Shown here piece after piece: positions 1-8,556 of a stretch of DNA of 33,929 nucleotides; positions within the stretch are counted from its first letter, which is position 1, and each line of letters opens with the position of its first letter. The notes beneath the pieces were generated by a model. It was not told the origin of the DNA. It was given only the letters and a program-made list of their open reading frames with translations, and made no database searches. This stretch comes from an uncultured Saprospiraceae bacterium. GTDB taxonomy: Bacteria; Bacteroidota; Bacteroidia; Chitinophagales; Saprospiraceae. The stretch covers positions 1-33,929 of the forward strand of contig CAJQQY010000208.1 of NCBI GenBank assembly GCA_905480595.1. The letters are read 5' to 3'. The translations under genes and the position numbers were made by a program.

Positions 1-189
1 AAATTGACGGGAGCTAATCGAGTACGATTTTTAAAATACAAATACACTCATACTGAAAACAACACAAAATGGTACTCAACTAAATACTTAATCACCTCTG
101 GAAGTAGAACAGTTAGCATGAGTATCTTTAGTCCAAAATCAGATTATTCCGATATGGAAAGCTATATGCAATTTATTCAAATAAAATAA
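1..189 (+). CDS. 3' end of a gene that starts before the window
   Basis: The frame is open from the first base of the window to a TAA at 187-189, so this is the C-terminal part (about 62 residues) of a longer protein. It ends in MESYMQFIQIK. The stretch with SMSIFSPKSDY followed by a short amphipathic end resembles the last strand and helix of small secreted or lipoprotein-type Bacteroidota proteins, but I do not recognise a family. The next gene begins only 7 bases after the stop, so the two are probably cotranscribed. Function unknown. Confidence 0.6.
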   Translation, partial: KLTGANRVRFLKYKYTHTENNTKWYSTKYLITSGSRTVSMSIFSPKSDYSDMESYMQFIQIK

Positions 190-196
190 CTCACTC

Positions 197-1504
197 ATGA
201 CTAAAACTCTATTTTCATTTTTTGTAATTGTATTATTACACAACATAGGTGTCGCTCAATCCTACACTTCATATTTTACTGGTGACGTTTCAGATACCGT
301 TGTTTCACCGCTTGGAGGAACCTGCATGATGGGGGGCGCAACCGAAAATGATGATGCTATGAAATGGTTTTTGGAACGAAGTGGTGGCGGAGATGTTTTA
401 GTGATTCGAGCATCTGGATCTAATGGATACAATGATTATTTGTATAGCGAATTAGGTGTGTCGGTCAATTCTGTGGAGACGATCGTTTTTCATGATGGAC
501 AAGCAGCCTTAGACAGTTATGTCTTGGAACAAATTGCCAACGCCGAAGCTATTTGGATGGCAGGAGGCAATCAATGGAATTATGTTGACTATTGGAGAGA
601 TAGTCAAATCAGCCAAATCATCAACGAAAATATTGCTAATAAAAATATTGTCATTGGTGGAACGAGCGCAGGAATGGCTGTCTTGGGAGGCATTTATTTT
701 ACGGCTCAGTTTGGTACAATCACTTCTACGACTGCTTTACAAAACCCTTATAACAATACACTTACAATTAGTCGAGACTCATTCTTCAATGTTCCTTTTT
801 TGCAAAATACTATTACAGATACTCACTATGATGACCCTGATCGGAGAGGTCGACATGTGGCATTTTTAGCAAGAGCAGTTAAAGACTGGGGAGTTAATGC
901 GAAAGGAATTGCTTGCGATGAATATACTTCGGTTTGTATTGATAATGACGGAAAAGCCTATGTTTTTGGGAATTTCCCTAATAGTGATGATAATGTTTAT
1001 TTTTTGCAAGTGAATTGTTTCGCACCCAGCGAACCTGAATTTTGCGAAGCTGGTTACGACTTAAATTGGGTAAGAAATGATCAAGCGATAAAAGTTTATC
1101 GCATCAAGGGTGATGCTTCAGGAAGCAAATATCTAGATTTAAATAATTGGGAAGAAGGCAATGGAGGTATTTGGGAAGACTGGTATGTAGAAGATGGAAC
1201 ACTCAACACTAATTCTGGAGATCCAATTGATATTGTTGCTTGTGAGTTCTCTTCCACTCAAAATATTTTAGAAGAACAAATTGAGTTTTTCCCAAATCCT
1301 TTGACTGATGATTTTTTACAAATAAAAAATGAAGCTCATCAAATTGATCGAGTAGAAGTTTTCGACGCACAAGGAAAAAAGATTTTTAAAGGAAATAAAA
1401 AACAATACATTTACAAAATTGACTTTTCTAATTTCCCAAGCGGAGTTTTCTTTGTAAAAGTTTTTTCCAATGACTCTTTTTTAACAAAAAAAATCATTCG
1501 GTAA
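197..1504 (+). CDS. Secreted cyanophycinase-like peptidase (S51) with type IX sorting domain
   Basis: A 435-residue protein with an N-terminal signal peptide (about residues 1-20). The peptidase S51 domain spans about residues 25-275. It carries the serine nucleophile motif GGTSAGM (Ser157) and the DTHYDDPDRRGRH segment (residues 208-220) that matches the conserved D-x-H...R.GR region of cyanophycinases. Family members cleave beta-aspartyl dipeptides from cyanophycin or act as related exopeptidases. The last 75 or so residues (FFPNPLTDDFL ... GVFFVKV ... KKIIR) form a Por secretion C-terminal sorting domain, so the enzyme should cross the outer membrane by the type IX system. The start ATG lies 7 bases after the upstream gene. 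A perfect hairpin terminator follows. The family call is firm; the real substrate is not known. Confidence 0.85.
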   Translation: MTKTLFSFFVIVLLHNIGVAQSYTSYFTGDVSDTVVSPLGGTCMMGGATENDDAMKWFLERSGGGDVLVIRASGSNGYNDYLYSELGVSVNSVETIVFHDGQAALDSYVLEQIANAEAIWMAGGNQWNYVDYWRDSQISQIINENIANKNIVIGGTSAGMAVLGGIYFTAQFGTITSTTALQNPYNNTLTISRDSFFNVPFLQNTITDTHYDDPDRRGRHVAFLARAVKDWGVNAKGIACDEYTSVCIDNDGKAYVFGNFPNSDDNVYFLQVNCFAPSEPEFCEAGYDLNWVRNDQAIKVYRIKGDASGSKYLDLNNWEEGNGGIWEDWYVEDGTLNTNSGDPIDIVACEFSSTQNILEEQIEFFPNPLTDDFLQIKNEAHQIDRVEVFDAQGKKIFKGNKKQYIYKIDFSNFPSGVFFVKVFSNDSFLTKKIIR

Positions 1505-1522
1505 TTTCATTTCAAAAAATAA

Positions 1523-1562
1523 AAAAAGGTTCAAAAGCCGTAAATCGCTTTTGAACCTTTTT
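1523..1562. terminator. Bidirectional intrinsic terminator
   Basis: A perfect 16-bp stem (1523-1538 with 1547-1562) and an 8-base loop. A-rich left and T-rich right ends give a U tract in either direction. It lies between the convergent cyanophycinase and prohibitin genes and can serve both. Confidence 0.85.
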
Positions 1563-1628
1563 ATTTCCCCAAGAAAAACTGCGCTAAAAATCAAGCACAA
1601 TCTAACTCCTCTTCAGAGGAAAGAGGTT

Positions 1629-2459
1629 TTAATTTCCTAAAATCAAAGGTAACCCTTCTTCTCCTCCACCGACAACTACCACTTTAGAATTAGGAGATTT
1701 CGCTAATTCTAAAGTTGCTTCGATTCCTTTATCCCTCAAAATATTATTTGTCAAACTTGCATTCAAAATTCTATTCGCTTCTGCTTTTGCATTTGCTTCA
1801 ATAATCTTACGCTCTGCTTCTTTTCGCTCACGATCTAGTTTAAATTCAAATTGGAAAGACAATTGTTCCTCTTCTAATTTTTTCTCAATCGCTACTTTCA
1901 AACTCGCTGGCAATGCTACTTCCCTAATTAATACTTGATCTAAAATCAAATGTTTTTTCTCCACATTTAATTTCGTTCTATCCAATATTTCAGTTTGAAT
2001 AGCTTCTCTCTTTGTTGAATATAATTCTTCTGGTAAGTATTTTCCGATCACCTCTCTCGTGGCAGATCTAATTTCTGGCTTAACAATTACTTCTAAATAA
2101 TTAGGCCCAATTTCTTCATGTAGTAATCCAATATTCTTAATTGTTGGTTGATATCGATAAGACAACTCAACATCGATAGTCAAACCATTTTTAGAAAGTA
2201 CAGACATCTTTTCAAATGCTTCTTTCGTCCGAGTATCATAAAGAATCAATTTATTCCAAGGAGCAATGACGTGAAAACCTTGTCCCAAAATATTTTTCGT
2301 ATCCAATCCGCCACCGAATCGCTTAAATTCAACGGCATTTTCTCCAGGTTGAATCGTTTTAAAAATACTTCCTGAAAGTGTAAGGAGTACAACTAAGGCA
2401 AAAAATGCCATTACTCCGAAGCTAATTAATTTTCCTTGATTAGAAGGTGCTTGGCTCAT
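1629..2459 (-). CDS. Prohibitin-family (SPFH/band 7) membrane protein
   Basis: 276 residues. One membrane segment (about residues 12-32) is followed by an SPFH/band-7 domain starting at TIQPGENAVEFKRFGGG and continuing to about residue 190. A charged, coiled-coil region rich in E, K and R runs to about residue 245 (FKLDRERKEAERKIIEANAK). The C-terminus is short and glycine-rich. The length and the linked helical tail match bacterial prohibitin homologues, which form large ring assemblies at the membrane. The protein starts at an ATG. No chaperone or protease partner gene is adjacent. The exact role in this organism is not known. Confidence 0.85.
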   Translation of the reverse strand: MSQAPSNQGKLISFGVMAFFALVVLLTLSGSIFKTIQPGENAVEFKRFGGGLDTKNILGQGFHVIAPWNKLILYDTRTKEAFEKMSVLSKNGLTIDVELSYRYQPTIKNIGLLHEEIGPNYLEVIVKPEIRSATREVIGKYLPEELYSTKREAIQTEILDRTKLNVEKKHLILDQVLIREVALPASLKVAIEKKLEEEQLSFQFEFKLDRERKEAERKIIEANAKAEANRILNASLTNNILRDKGIEATLELAKSPNSKVVVVGGGEEGLPLILGN

Positions 2460-2639
2460 ATTTGTATGATTTATGTTATTTTAAAAAATAATGATCCTTT
2501 TTGAAAATTTGTACGTAAATAATGATATCAAATTTTCAAGAGGAATAAAAACTCTACAATGGTACAAAATTTCACCCCAAGTAGTTTATACTTTTCTATG
2601 AAATCATTGTGAAAATAGATATTCGTTCTAAATTTAATT

Positions 2640-2647
2640 TAATTTTG
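2640..2647 (+). promoter_or_regulatory. Candidate Bacteroidota -7 box
   Basis: TAATTTTG fits the TAnnTTTG consensus of the Bacteroidota primary sigma factor. It lies 13 bases upstream of the TTG proposed as the start of the DUF2279 gene. I see no good -33 TTTG at the usual distance, so support is moderate. Confidence 0.35.
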
Positions 2648-2660
2648 CATAAATTTTAAC

Positions 2661-3716
2661 TTGTTCCAATTAAAACAACCGATTTTGAATTTTAACTCGA
2701 AAAAATCTTTTCTCTATTTTTTCCTCATTTCCACTTTTTTATTGTTGGGCAAATCCAATTTTGCTCAAACTCCAGCTATCGAAAAAAATGAAAAAATTCC
2801 TTTTCTTCAACCTGCTGATACTTTGCACAAAGGTCGATTTTGGACTTGCTCTGCTATAGGTGCAACTATTTATGGATCGGCTGTAGTGGGGCTCAATGAG
2901 ATTTGGTATGCCGAAACGGAGAGAAGTAATTTCCAATTTTTCAATGACTACGGAGAGTGGAGACATGTCGATAAAATGGGGCATACTTTTACTGCTTACA
3001 ATTATACGAATTGGTTATTTACCGGTGCAAAATGGACAGGAATGAAACGAAGGCGAGCGATGTGGACCGGGGCAGGTTTAAGTTTTTTGTTGCAAGGAAC
3101 CATTGAAATGATGGATGGATATTCTGCCAAATGGGGATTCTCAGTTCCTGATGTTGCCTTTAATACTTTGGGAATTGGATTGTTTGTTGGTCAAGAATTA
3201 GCATGGAAGGAGCAACGAATCATCATGAAAGTTTCTTCAACAGTTCCTACCTACTCTACCGATGTTTTGACTTCAATCGATGGCATGCATACGACTACTT
3301 ATCGTGAGCGAGCGCACTCTCTTTATGGAAGTCGTTTTCCAGAAACACTTTTGAAAGATTATAATGCTCAGACCAATTGGCTCTCATTCAATATTCATTC
3401 TTTTATGAAAAAAAAGGATACGCGATTTCCGAAGTGGTTAAATGTTGCGGTAGGTTATGGTGCGCAAAATATGTATGAAGGTTTCGATTATGAATGGACG
3501 GAGGAGAAAACTGGAATTCAGTATCAACGTGATCCAAATATTTACCCTCGATATAGCCAGATTTATTTTTCTTTTGATGTGGATTTGATGCGGATAAAAA
3601 CGAAGAGTCGGTTTTTAAAAACGGCTTTTGTTATTTTGAATTGGATAAAGATTCCATCGCCAACTTTGGAGTTTAATACTTTGGGGCAAGTGAAGTTTTT
3701 GCCTATTTATTTTTGA
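2661..3716 (+). CDS. DUF2279-family protein
   Basis: About 351 residues. A hydrophobic signal segment (SFLYFFLISTFLLLGKSNFA) is followed by a DUF2279-type region with conserved WYAETERSNFQFFNDYGEW, the DKMGHTFTAY motif and FLLQGTIEMMDGYSAKWGFS. The family is predicted to be periplasmic or membrane-associated and has no established function. The only start codons before the signal segment are TTGs; I use the one at 2661, which gives a short N-terminal extension, but the TTG about ten codons later is also possible. The gene converges on the PepSY gene with about 96 bases between the stops. That gap holds a short tandem-like CACGGATGACACGGATT motif and no clear terminator. Confidence 0.75.
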   Translation: MFQLKQPILNFNSKKSFLYFFLISTFLLLGKSNFAQTPAIEKNEKIPFLQPADTLHKGRFWTCSAIGATIYGSAVVGLNEIWYAETERSNFQFFNDYGEWRHVDKMGHTFTAYNYTNWLFTGAKWTGMKRRRAMWTGAGLSFLLQGTIEMMDGYSAKWGFSVPDVAFNTLGIGLFVGQELAWKEQRIIMKVSSTVPTYSTDVLTSIDGMHTTTYRERAHSLYGSRFPETLLKDYNAQTNWLSFNIHSFMKKKDTRFPKWLNVAVGYGAQNMYEGFDYEWTEEKTGIQYQRDPNIYPRYSQIYFSFDVDLMRIKTKSRFLKTAFVILNWIKIPSPTLEFNTLGQVKFLPIYF

Positions 3717-3812
3717 AAAATAATGGAACACGGATGACACGGATTTTCTCCCAACATAATTGTGATCGCCTGATTTGCTAAAATTCGCTCGATCCACAGC
3801 ATCTATATTCTA

Positions 3813-4355
3813 CTATCCATTCCGTTTTTTCAATCGGATTCTCCGAGGACCATACCACAACCAAAATCCAGTCGCAATCAAAAACAATAAACCGATTCCT
3901 AAAAAATTCATCGAGATCAATTTGAAGCCATCAGAGATAATCGAACCATCATGCAAACTCTCAATCCAATCCGAATATCTTTTTTCAATCGACTTTACTT
4001 CTCCTGATTTTGCATCGACTTGGACTTCCCAGTTTCCTTCTTCAAACAATACTTTTACAATTCCTTTGGATGGACGCGCGTCCATTCGATCTATAGAATT
4101 TTCATTTTGTTCAGGATAAGTTTCATGCAAAGCATTTTCAGCGATTGCACTAAGTTCATTGAGCGATTTCCATTCTGCCAAATCTTTACTTACTCCTTTT
4201 TGAGTAGGCGGTTGAATGATGTCAACCTCTTTTTTTAAAGCTAATAAAACTCCAGTCACGGCACTAATAACTAACAACAAAGCTAAAGTCAATCCCATCC
4301 AACGATGGAATACTCTAAAATCTCTGAGGCTTTTGATGAGTGTTTTTAGTTTCAA
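3813..4355 (-). CDS. PepSY-associated membrane protein
   Basis: 180 residues with two predicted membrane helices, at about 18-42 (LTLALLLVISAVTGVLLAL) and 148-167 (FLGIGLLFLIATGFWLWYG). Between them is a periplasmic PepSY-like segment (residues 80-125, with VKVLFEEGNWEVQVDAKSGEV). The FRVFHRWMGL sequence before helix 1 is typical of PepSY_TM proteins, which are often linked to iron uptake or reductase functions. This is a short, two-helix version. No iron-uptake gene is adjacent, so its partner is unknown. It starts at an ATG. Confidence 0.75.
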   Translation of the reverse strand: MKLKTLIKSLRDFRVFHRWMGLTLALLLVISAVTGVLLALKKEVDIIQPPTQKGVSKDLAEWKSLNELSAIAENALHETYPEQNENSIDRMDARPSKGIVKVLFEEGNWEVQVDAKSGEVKSIEKRYSDWIESLHDGSIISDGFKLISMNFLGIGLLFLIATGFWLWYGPRRIRLKKRNG

Positions 4356-4394
4356 AATCTTAAAATATAAATTTGGGTATTAAATCTAAAAATT

Positions 4395-4419
4395 AGCGTT
4401 TCAAAAAAATTGAAACGCT
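4395..4419 (-). terminator. Intrinsic terminator of the fumarylacetoacetase gene
   Basis: A 10-bp perfect stem (4395-4404 with 4410-4419) and a 5-base loop, followed on the minus strand by a T-rich stretch (4388-4394). It lies about 15 bases after the stop of the fumarylacetoacetase gene. Confidence 0.7.
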
Positions 4420-4433
4420 GATTTTATATTTTC

Positions 4434-5720
4434 TTATGCTATTAAATTTTCTTTGTCGGCAGGTAAAATTTTTCCAACAGCTTCACCAAATCCAATGCGA
4501 ACTCCATTCTTTTCACACCATCCTTCGATGATTACAGTATCCCCATCAGCAATGAATTTCCGTTCTGTTCCGTCAACCATTTTAACTGATTTTGTTCCTT
4601 GCCAACTAATTTCCAACATTGAGCCATATGACTCAGGCGTCTTTCCACTTATCGTACCTGAAGCATACATATCGCCTACATTTATATTACACCCATTAAC
4701 TGTGTGGTGCGCCAATTGCTGACTCATATTCCAATACATATATTTGAAATTAGACTCAGAAACTACAACTGGTTCGCTTCCATCTGGTTGAATCTTTACA
4801 GCTAATTTTATGTCGTAATTTTTATCTCCTTCATATTCTAAGTATGGCAAAACTGGTGGATCTTGAACTGGCCCAGCTACTCGAAATGGTTCCAATGCAT
4901 CCATCGTCACAATCCAAGGAGAAATAGTTGATGCAAAATTTTTCCCTAAAAAAGGGCCTAATGGAACATACTCCCATTTTTGAATATCACGTGCTGACCA
5001 GTCATTGAACAAACACATTCCAAAAATAAAATCTTCTGCTTCTTGCGTCAAAACCGTATCTCCCAAGTTTGTTTTGCGACCAATTACAAACCCCATTTCC
5101 AACTCAAAATCTAATAATTTACATGGCCCGTAAACTGGTTGTTTTGAGTCTTTTGGAATCTGCTGACCTTTTGGTCTTTTGATTTCAGTTCCTGAAACTA
5201 CGATGGAAGAGGCTCGTCCGTGATAACCAACTGGCAAGTGTTTCCAATTTGGTAATAAGGCATTTTCAGGATCTCGAAACATCTTTCCCACATTAGTCGC
5301 ATGTTCGATACTTGAATAAAAATCGGTATAATCTCTAATATCAATTGGCATTAACAATTCCACTTCATCCATTTTGTGAAATATATGTTCTGCCATATCT
5401 CGACTATTCCACTTGGTTTCATTTTCATTTAAGATTTCAGAGAGTCGATTACGAACTGCTCGTGTCACCTCTTTTCCCAAAGCCATAAAGTCATTAATAT
5501 ATTGATTGTAAAATATTGCTCTTGGTATTTCTAAATCTGCAAAAAATGCCAAATCATTTACCTTGGCTAAATCGACCACATAATTTCCAATTGCAGAACA
5601 AACACGTGGTTCTGAATCTTTAGTTTTAAAAATTCCAAATGGTAAATTTTGGATTGGGAAATCACTTCCTTCTGGTACTGCTACCCAAGATTTTAAGGTT
5701 GGGTTATTTGCTCTGATCAT
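4434..5720 (-). CDS. fahA: Fumarylacetoacetase
   Basis: 428 residues from the ATG at 5720. The enzyme hydrolyses fumarylacetoacetate to fumarate and acetoacetate, the last step of tyrosine and phenylalanine breakdown, in the cytosol. An N-terminal SH3-like domain is followed by the FAH catalytic fold. Visible family motifs are DYTDFYSSIEHATNVGKMFR (metal-binding Asp and catalytic His), FELEMGFVIG (metal-binding Glu residues), FNDWSARDIQKWEYVPLGPF and GTISGKTPESYGSMLE. An upstream in-frame TTG at 5753 would add 11 residues, but it overlaps the -7 promoter box at 5751-5758, so the ATG is preferred. No other tyrosine-breakdown gene is adjacent. Confidence 0.93.
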   Translation of the reverse strand: MIRANNPTLKSWVAVPEGSDFPIQNLPFGIFKTKDSEPRVCSAIGNYVVDLAKVNDLAFFADLEIPRAIFYNQYINDFMALGKEVTRAVRNRLSEILNENETKWNSRDMAEHIFHKMDEVELLMPIDIRDYTDFYSSIEHATNVGKMFRDPENALLPNWKHLPVGYHGRASSIVVSGTEIKRPKGQQIPKDSKQPVYGPCKLLDFELEMGFVIGRKTNLGDTVLTQEAEDFIFGMCLFNDWSARDIQKWEYVPLGPFLGKNFASTISPWIVTMDALEPFRVAGPVQDPPVLPYLEYEGDKNYDIKLAVKIQPDGSEPVVVSESNFKYMYWNMSQQLAHHTVNGCNINVGDMYASGTISGKTPESYGSMLEISWQGTKSVKMVDGTERKFIADGDTVIIEGWCEKNGVRIGFGEAVGKILPADKENLIA

Positions 5721-5750
5721 TCTATTTTTTTTTGATGAAAAATATATTTG

Positions 5751-5758
5751 CAAAAGTA
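5751..5758 (-). promoter_or_regulatory. -7 promoter box for the fumarylacetoacetase gene
   Basis: On the minus strand the sequence reads TACTTTTG, an exact TAnnTTTG match. It lies about 30 bases upstream of the ATG at 5720. No convincing -33 element is visible. The box overlaps the upstream TTG and so helps decide the start. Confidence 0.5.
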
Positions 5759-5860
5759 ATATTTTTCGATAATTGTTTAGAATCTCATTTCATAAATTCC
5801 AAAATGGGAATTTCTATTTTGATTAAACTCTCGGGGACAAAAATATGGGGATGCAAAATA

Positions 5861-6013
5861 GTGGACGGGTGGCCCGTTTTATACTGTTTGAGCGGAGCGA
5901 GTTTATAAAACTAGACTTTTTGGTTACTTTTGGGGCAATGCCAAAAGTAACCAAAAAGTCTAGAATTGGAAACTCGCTCCGCTCAAACAGCCCAATTCTT
6001 GCCTCCCGCCCCA
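5861..6013. repeat. Large palindromic intergenic repeat (family A)
   Basis: Two nested perfect inverted repeats. The outer arms of 21 bp are 5884-5904 with 5970-5990 (GAGCGGAGCGAG core). The inner arms of 23 bp are 5911-5933 with 5941-5963 (TTTTTGGTTACTTTTGG core), separated by a 7-base loop. Weaker symmetry extends to about 5861 and 6013 (GTGG...CCAC). Translating either strand gives similar pseudo-peptides with FERSEF and LDFLVTFG, which explains the open frames here. They should not be annotated as genes. The element lies between the promoter of the fumarylacetoacetase gene and the terminator of the next minus-strand gene. Confidence 0.85.
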
Positions 6014-6072
6014 CTACTCAAAATCCTCCGGTTCAATTTTTTCCTAAAGGATTTTTTTCTAAATTATCTCAT

Positions 6073-6108
6073 AAAAAAATCGGTAATGATTCATAAAACC
6101 ATTACCGA
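6073..6108 (-). terminator. Intrinsic terminator of the saccharopine dehydrogenase-family gene
   Basis: A 9-bp stem (6080-6088 with 6100-6108), an 11-base loop and a run of seven T on the minus strand (6073-6079). It sits about 70 bases after the stop of the minus-strand gene ending at 6176. Confidence 0.75.
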
Positions 6109-6175
6109 CTCTTTATTATTTAAAAAACAAGCTAAAATCTAGCACTCCCAAAACTCCCCTTTAGGGGGCGGGGGT

Positions 6176-7333
6176 TTAAACTACCATTGGCTCCTTCACT
6201 TTTCCACCTCCATAAACCATCGACACAAATGGCCCATTCATAAATGACTCAGGATCTAACTCACTTTGGAAAACAACTCCTTTCCATTTGCCAGTCGCTA
6301 ACATTCTAGCACATTCCGCCAATGGAGCAGCAGTTGTAGATTGAATTGCTCGAAGCATTTTAGTTCCAACTTTCATTGGTAAGATTCGGTAGGAACCTTC
6401 CATTGCTCGAAGATTTCCATCCTTATCATTTCCTTGCACCGATGCATAAATGATCACCTGATCTTCTTCAATCATTGGTACAAATGCTTGCATAATAAAT
6501 TGTAATCTTTTCACTCGATCCTCCCCTTCTGGAATTACAGCTAAAACATTATCTACCCATTGGTAATGACCAGGGAAACGCAATGTTTTATAATCTAAAG
6601 TTGTCACTCTTCCAGCTAATGCATCTGGCAAATCTGCCGCACCTCCTGAAGTCAGATTATCTTCCAATGTCAATCCATCAACGATCAAAGTTTGTCTTTC
6701 AGACAAAGCAGGAAGTAAAACTTTTTCGCCATTTCTAACAGCCACACAAGGTTTCAAATATTCTGTAGCGACCCCAACTGGACTCCAAGTGAACCCATAA
6801 AAATGAGGCGCTCTTGCATGTTTTGTCAATGCGCCAACTTTCATCGACATTTTATCAATTCCATTTACACCATGTTGAGCACAAAAGTCATTGAATAATT
6901 TCATTCCCAAAACATTGATAAATCCAGGAGCTAATCCAGTTTGTAAAACAAAACCTCGGTCTGAACCTTCAGCAATTTCGATCACCTCATTAGTTTCTTT
7001 TACATATTCCGTTAAGTTTGCATAGTGCAAATCATACTCTCGACATAATTTTGCCATTCGAGGAGCTTGACTTCCAGGAAGACAATCCAATAAAATATCT
7101 GCAGTTTTTAAAACCTCGATCATTTCATCATCCACACCTTCCGCAGGCATATTAAATGGAGTTACATCACCTATTTCTCCCAATCCTTCTTCGATCCATT
7201 GAGCAGCTTCTTTCGCTACTCTTAGATACAAATCTCCAATGAAAATTTTAGTTTCGAATTCTTTATTTTCGGCAAGAATTAATCCTACTGCACGTCCGAT
7301 TCCGCCAGCACCAGCGATGACAATCTTGTTCAT
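6176..7333 (-). CDS. Saccharopine dehydrogenase family protein
   Basis: 385 residues from the ATG at 7333; a TTG two codons upstream is less likely. The N-terminus is a Rossmann fold with the nucleotide-binding motif VIAGAGGIGRAVG (residues 4-16), then ADILLDCLPGSQAPRMAKLC and LQTGLAPGFINVLGMKLF, typical of the saccharopine dehydrogenase / carboxynorspermidine-type family. The C-terminal half is the family's catalytic domain. The substrate cannot be told from sequence; lysine degradation or a polyamine or opine-like reaction are options. It lies next to fumarylacetoacetase on the same strand, but with a repeat and a terminator between them, so they are probably separate units. Confidence 0.8.
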   Translation of the reverse strand: MNKIVIAGAGGIGRAVGLILAENKEFETKIFIGDLYLRVAKEAAQWIEEGLGEIGDVTPFNMPAEGVDDEMIEVLKTADILLDCLPGSQAPRMAKLCREYDLHYANLTEYVKETNEVIEIAEGSDRGFVLQTGLAPGFINVLGMKLFNDFCAQHGVNGIDKMSMKVGALTKHARAPHFYGFTWSPVGVATEYLKPCVAVRNGEKVLLPALSERQTLIVDGLTLEDNLTSGGAADLPDALAGRVTTLDYKTLRFPGHYQWVDNVLAVIPEGEDRVKRLQFIMQAFVPMIEEDQVIIYASVQGNDKDGNLRAMEGSYRILPMKVGTKMLRAIQSTTAAPLAECARMLATGKWKGVVFQSELDPESFMNGPFVSMVYGGGKVKEPMVV

Positions 7334-7470
7334 GGACAAAATGGTTTTATTTAGTTACAAAATATTTGGTTAGTTCGTATTACATTTTTTAATAATGCAA
7401 AGTTTGTTCCTAATTTTGGTGGAAATTTAAATTCTTTTTGGGTATAAAAAAGGACAGCTAATAAGCAATC

Positions 7471-8556
7471 CTATTTTTTATCTAAAAACATATTTAGCAA
7501 TTCATCAGCTGCGCTAAATGAATTCCGTTTTCCTTCCAAAACCTCTTTTTCTATTTCCTCCAATCGTTTTTTCACTTTTTCATTTTTATAAAAAAAATCT
7601 TTCAATCCGTTCCCAATTTGTTCATGCAACCAAAAGAGAGATTGCTCTTTTCTTTTTTTATCAAAAAAATGATTCTTCTTGGTCAGTTTTTGATTTTCCA
7701 ACAATAATTTCCAAATTTCATCAATTCCTGTTTGTTCGATAGCCGAACAAGTCAATACTTTTGGCTGGATTTCACTTTCTTTTAAAGGCATCAGATGTAA
7801 AGCATTTCGATATTCTCTTCGAGCATTCTTAGCAGCAGCAATTTGATCTCCATCAGCTTTGTTGACCGCTAATATATCAGCCATTTCGACAATCCCTCTT
7901 TTGATACCTTGAAGTTCATCGCCTGCTCCCGGAACTAATAATAAAAGAAAAAAATCAACCATTGAATGCACCGCCGTTTCTGATTGCCCCACTCCAACTG
8001 TTTCGACAAAAATAGTTTCAAAACCAGCAGCTTCGCAAAGCAATATCGTCTCTCTTGTTTTACGAGCGACTCCTCCTAGTGAGGTGCCAGCAGGTGAAGG
8101 TCGAATAAATGCATTCTTTTCCAAAGACAAATCATTCATCCTCGTTTTATCTCCCAAAATACTGCCTTTTGTCACACTACTCGATGGATCGATTGCCAAA
8201 ACTGCCACCTTCCTTTTTTGAGAAATTACATACTTACCAAGAGCTTCGATAAAAGTACTTTTTCCAACTCCTGGAATACCAGTAATTCCTATCCGAATAG
8301 AATTTCCTGAATGAGGTAAGCATGCCTCTATAATTTGTTGTGCTTTGCTTTGATCAGAAGATCGAGTGCTTTCTACTAACGTAATCGCTTGGCTCAGAAT
8401 CATTCGATCACCTTTTATGATTCCTTTTACAAAATCTTCAACCGATCGGTTCTTTTTCTTTTTTCGCAAAAACTGTTGCGCAGCATTCGGATTCACCGCG
8501 CCGGGAAGGGATTTTGACGATTTGTCTTTTTTAATATTTTTTTCGGAAAAACTCAT
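7471..8556 (-). CDS. meaB: Methylmalonyl-CoA mutase-associated GTPase MeaB
   Basis: 361 residues. A G3E-family P-loop GTPase that chaperones cobalamin-dependent methylmalonyl-CoA mutase, guarding cofactor loading and inactivation. The Walker A motif is GIPGVGKS (residues 93-100). AIDPSSSVTKGSILGDKTRM (switch region), FVETVGVGQSE (Walker B) and NKAD (232-235, guanine specificity) are all present. A lysine-rich N-terminal extension (residues 1-40) precedes the domain. The C-terminal dimerisation helices are present. The mutase genes are not in the window. A weak hairpin with a T run (AGGA/TCCT then six T) overlaps the stop codon and may be its terminator. Confidence 0.9.
   Translation of the reverse strand: MSFSEKNIKKDKSSKSLPGAVNPNAAQQFLRKKKKNRSVEDFVKGIIKGDRMILSQAITLVESTRSSDQSKAQQIIEACLPHSGNSIRIGITGIPGVGKSTFIEALGKYVISQKRKVAVLAIDPSSSVTKGSILGDKTRMNDLSLEKNAFIRPSPAGTSLGGVARKTRETILLCEAAGFETIFVETVGVGQSETAVHSMVDFFLLLLVPGAGDELQGIKRGIVEMADILAVNKADGDQIAAAKNARREYRNALHLMPLKESEIQPKVLTCSAIEQTGIDEIWKLLLENQKLTKKNHFFDKKRKEQSLFWLHEQIGNGLKDFFYKNEKVKKRLEEIEKEVLEGKRNSFSAADELLNMFLDKK

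Noticed and set aside
3720-3760. CACGGATGACACGGATT as a member of the same family as the ACAGATT hairpin at 11561-11606
   Set aside because: Similarity is only a few short words; no shared structure could be shown.
5823-6096. Two short open frames on opposite strands
   Set aside because: Both are translations of the palindromic repeat and share the same FERSEF-type peptide.
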